Positions 62,221 through 64,000 of a DNA stretch of 64,000 nt are shown here, in pieces. Origin of the DNA: Gemmatimonadaceae bacterium. GTDB lineage: Bacteria > Gemmatimonadota > Gemmatimonadetes > Gemmatimonadales > Gemmatimonadaceae. The DNA lies in contig JABAQJ010000004.1 in assembly GCA_019186945.1 (NCBI GenBank), positions 186,001 through 250,000 of the forward strand, given 5' to 3'. Position numbers and translations under genes: made by a program. The notes below the pieces were generated by a model that saw only the letters and a list, made by a program, of their open reading frames with translations, had not been told where the DNA came from and did no database searches. The stretch's first letter is position 1; the number at the start of each line of letters is the position of its first letter.

Positions 62221-62631
62221 GTGGCGGCCGACCAATTCGCTGCTGCCGCGATCCGCGGCACCAGCGGCGGCGGCGCGATTGCCGATCGCATGCAGCAGTT
62301 GCGCGATGCCATGGAGCATGCTCGTGCCGGCGACCGTACGGGTGCGCTCCAGGGTGCCGGCGGCACCGATGCGCCCAGGGGCTACACCATCGACATTGGC
62401 GCCGGCGACGGGCCGTCCTTCGCCGACACGCTCAAGCGATTCGTCAACCAGGTCTCCGATTCGCAGGATGCCGCCGCCGAAATGGTGCAGCGGTTCGTCG
62501 ACGGAGAACCGGTCGAACTGCATCAGGTGATGGCCAAGGCCGAAGAAGCAGGCATCTCGCTCGAACTCCTGATCGAGATGCGGAACAAGCTCACGGAAGC
62601 TTATCGCGCCGTGATGTCCATGCAGAGTTGA
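62221..62631 (+). CDS. fliE: Flagellar hook-basal body protein FliE
   Basis: 136 residues from GTG 62221. The C-terminal half has the FliE pattern PSFADTLKRFVNQVSDSQDAAAEMVQRFVDGEPVELHQVMAKAEEAGISLELLIEMRNKLTEAYRAVMSMQ. FliE joins the MS-ring and rod. The N-terminus is Gly/Ala-rich. Order flgB-flgC-orf-fliE-fliF is usual except for the inserted small gene. Confidence 0.93.
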   Translation: MAADQFAAAAIRGTSGGGAIADRMQQLRDAMEHARAGDRTGALQGAGGTDAPRGYTIDIGAGDGPSFADTLKRFVNQVSDSQDAAAEMVQRFVDGEPVELHQVMAKAEEAGISLELLIEMRNKLTEAYRAVMSMQS

Positions 62632-62647
62632 GCATTCCTGACCACGA

Positions 62648-64000
62648 ATGGCTGACGGACTCCAAGGTGTGATCGCACAGCTCGGCGGATGGCGTCGGGT
62701 CGCAACGTTGGGCGTCGGTATCGGCGCGATCGCGTTGATCATCGGCGTATCCAGGTGGGCGACGGCGCCAACCTGGGTGCCGATCGTCTCCGGCGCGCCG
62801 CTCGAGTCCATCGGCGAGATAACCGACCGACTCGATCAGGCCACGATTCCCTACCGGCTGGATCGCGGCGGCGCCGACATCACGGTGGCGGCGACGGATC
62901 TGCCGCGCGCCAGGGTTGCGCTGGCGAAGGGCGGCATCCCCTCCGCCGGCCGCCCGGGTCTCGAGATCTTCGACAATCAGTCGCTGGGGATGACGGACTT
63001 CACTCAGCGCGTCAACTACCGGCGGGCGCTCGAGGGTGAGCTCGAGCGCACGATCGGGAAGATGCGCGGCATCCAGTCCGCCCAGGTGCACCTGGCGATG
63101 CACGAAACGTCGAGCTTCCGCGCCGCCACTACTCCGGCGGAAGCGTCCGTGGTGTTGAAGCTGCGTAGCGGCGAGGATCCGCCAGCCGACGTCGTGCAGG
63201 GGATCGCGCACCTGATCGCCAGCAGCGTCGACGGACTGGAGAGCGAGCACGTGACCGTCGTGGATGACGCTGGCCGCCTGCTTTCGATTCCGAACGAAGC
63301 GGGATCGCTGCTCGGTCTGACGAGCCGCCAACTCGCCAACCAGCGCGAGATCGAGGATCGCCTCAAGGAGAAAGCCGAGGAGATCGTGACCCAGATGGTC
63401 GGGCGCGGCAATGCCCGGGTGCAGGTCTCGGCCTCCGTGAACTTCGACCGGGTAGAACGCACGACACAGACCATGGACCCGGAGAAACAGGTAGCGCAGA
63501 CCGAGCAGAAGTCGGAAATCATTCCTGGCGCGCAGGGGGGCGCCGCATCGTCGAGCGCCGCGACGACCTACGAGAACTCGCGCAGCACCGAAACGTACTC
63601 GGGCGCGTTAGGTTCCGTTCGCCGCCTGACCGTGGCCGTGCTGGTCAACGACAGGATGAGTGGGACCGGAGACTCGGCGACGTTCACACCGCGCAGCGCC
63701 GACGAACTCGCCCGCATCGATACCCTGGTGCGCAATGCTGTCGGCTTCGACCCCGCGCGTGGCGACCAGCTGTCCGTGGTCAGCGTGCCATTCACGATGC
63801 CGCCGCTGCCGGCACCGGTGCCCGAACCGGCACCGACGCTGGTCGAGCGTGTTCGCGAGAACGAGTCGCTGTACCTGAACGGCGCGGCCCTGTTGTTCGC
63901 CTTCATCATCGGTTTCCTGGCGCTGCGGTCCGTCAGGCAGACGCGCTCGCACGCACGCAGCACGGCGGTGGTGCCGGCGTCGCCGTCGGTCCCGGCACCG
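62648..64000 (+). CDS. fliF: Flagellar MS-ring protein FliF (3' end outside the window)
   Basis: 451 residues visible. ATG 62648-62650. First transmembrane helix near 20-40 (VATLGVGIGAIALIIGVSRW), periplasmic YscJ/FliF repeats with IPYRLDRGGADITVA, ALAKGGIPSAGRPGLEIFDNQSLGMTDFTQRVNYRRALEGELERTI and MRGIQSAQVHLAM. The ring-forming beta-collar follows, and a second helix near 415-435 (LYLNGAALLFAFIIGFLALRS). The C-terminal FliG-binding part lies beyond the window. One CGTTAGGT copy encodes Leu-Gly. Confidence 0.96.
   Translation, partial: MADGLQGVIAQLGGWRRVATLGVGIGAIALIIGVSRWATAPTWVPIVSGAPLESIGEITDRLDQATIPYRLDRGGADITVAATDLPRARVALAKGGIPSAGRPGLEIFDNQSLGMTDFTQRVNYRRALEGELERTIGKMRGIQSAQVHLAMHETSSFRAATTPAEASVVLKLRSGEDPPADVVQGIAHLIASSVDGLESEHVTVVDDAGRLLSIPNEAGSLLGLTSRQLANQREIEDRLKEKAEEIVTQMVGRGNARVQVSASVNFDRVERTTQTMDPEKQVAQTEQKSEIIPGAQGGAASSSAATTYENSRSTETYSGALGSVRRLTVAVLVNDRMSGTGDSATFTPRSADELARIDTLVRNAVGFDPARGDQLSVVSVPFTMPPLPAPVPEPAPTLVERVRENESLYLNGAALLFAFIIGFLALRSVRQTRSHARSTAVVPASPSVPAP

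Overview
The window looks like chromosomal DNA from a GC-rich, diderm, flagellated bacterium. Lipid A Kdo transferase, an Mla-type ABC ATPase, a TonB-dependent SusC/SusD pair and several signal-peptide beta-barrels point to an outer membrane. The mix of SusC/SusD, a TIGR02999-like ECF sigma factor with TPR-kinases, sulfatases and a complete-looking flagellar locus fits Gemmatimonadota best; Acidobacteriota is the main alternative. This assignment is inference from gene content, not from a marker comparison.

Layout: 1-4477 (- strand) is an operon of a membrane aminopeptidase-like protein followed by three tandem sulfatases, the last cut by the window edge. 4594-11845 (+) holds core genes: dnaE, accA, a PSP1/RicT protein and metG. 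11842-17147 (-) carries a small lipoprotein and a SusC-SusD nutrient importer. 17522-19836 (-) is a TPM-domain protein, a degenerate nucleotidyltransferase and LemA. 20002-22064 (+) has a thioredoxin-fold lipoprotein and waaA. 22917-27189 (-) is a partial ATP synthase operon (atpA-G-D-C only) with a strong Rex/CRP-like palindrome in front of it. 27283-30407 (-) holds a sigma-70 factor, mlaF, a Nudix hydrolase and an AraC-type regulator. Five tRNA genes follow (30642-31394).

33087-42228 (+) is a signalling island: an ECF sigma factor, a TPR Ser/Thr kinase, an FHA-domain membrane serine protease, a second kinase, a PP2C phosphatase and a third kinase, several of them tightly packed. 42315-46081 holds a D-aminoacylase-like amidohydrolase, Dps, an ArsR/SRPBCC pair with a perfect operator, a REP-like palindrome and a tRNA-Arg.

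46337-64000 is a flagellar and chemotaxis locus. On the - strand, from upstream to downstream, are flgL-fliW, a giant TPR/glycosyltransferase, an FkbM methyltransferase, flagellin, fliD, fliS, a FliT-like gene, a small ORF, flgM, cheY and a CheZ-like gene. On the + strand are an NtrC-type activator and flgB-flgC-orf-fliE-fliF. Three matching sigma-28-type promoters (before flgL, flagellin and flgM) and one sigma-54-type promoter (before flgB) suggest a two-tier flagellar hierarchy.

Across the whole window the word CGTTAGG (mostly CGTTAGGC) recurs on both strands in 27 places. Inside genes it mostly forces an otherwise unusual TTA leucine codon (Leu-Gly) or a Pro-Asn pair, and it supplies several stop codons. 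It is the most unusual sequence-level signal here and is not explained by any gene feature.
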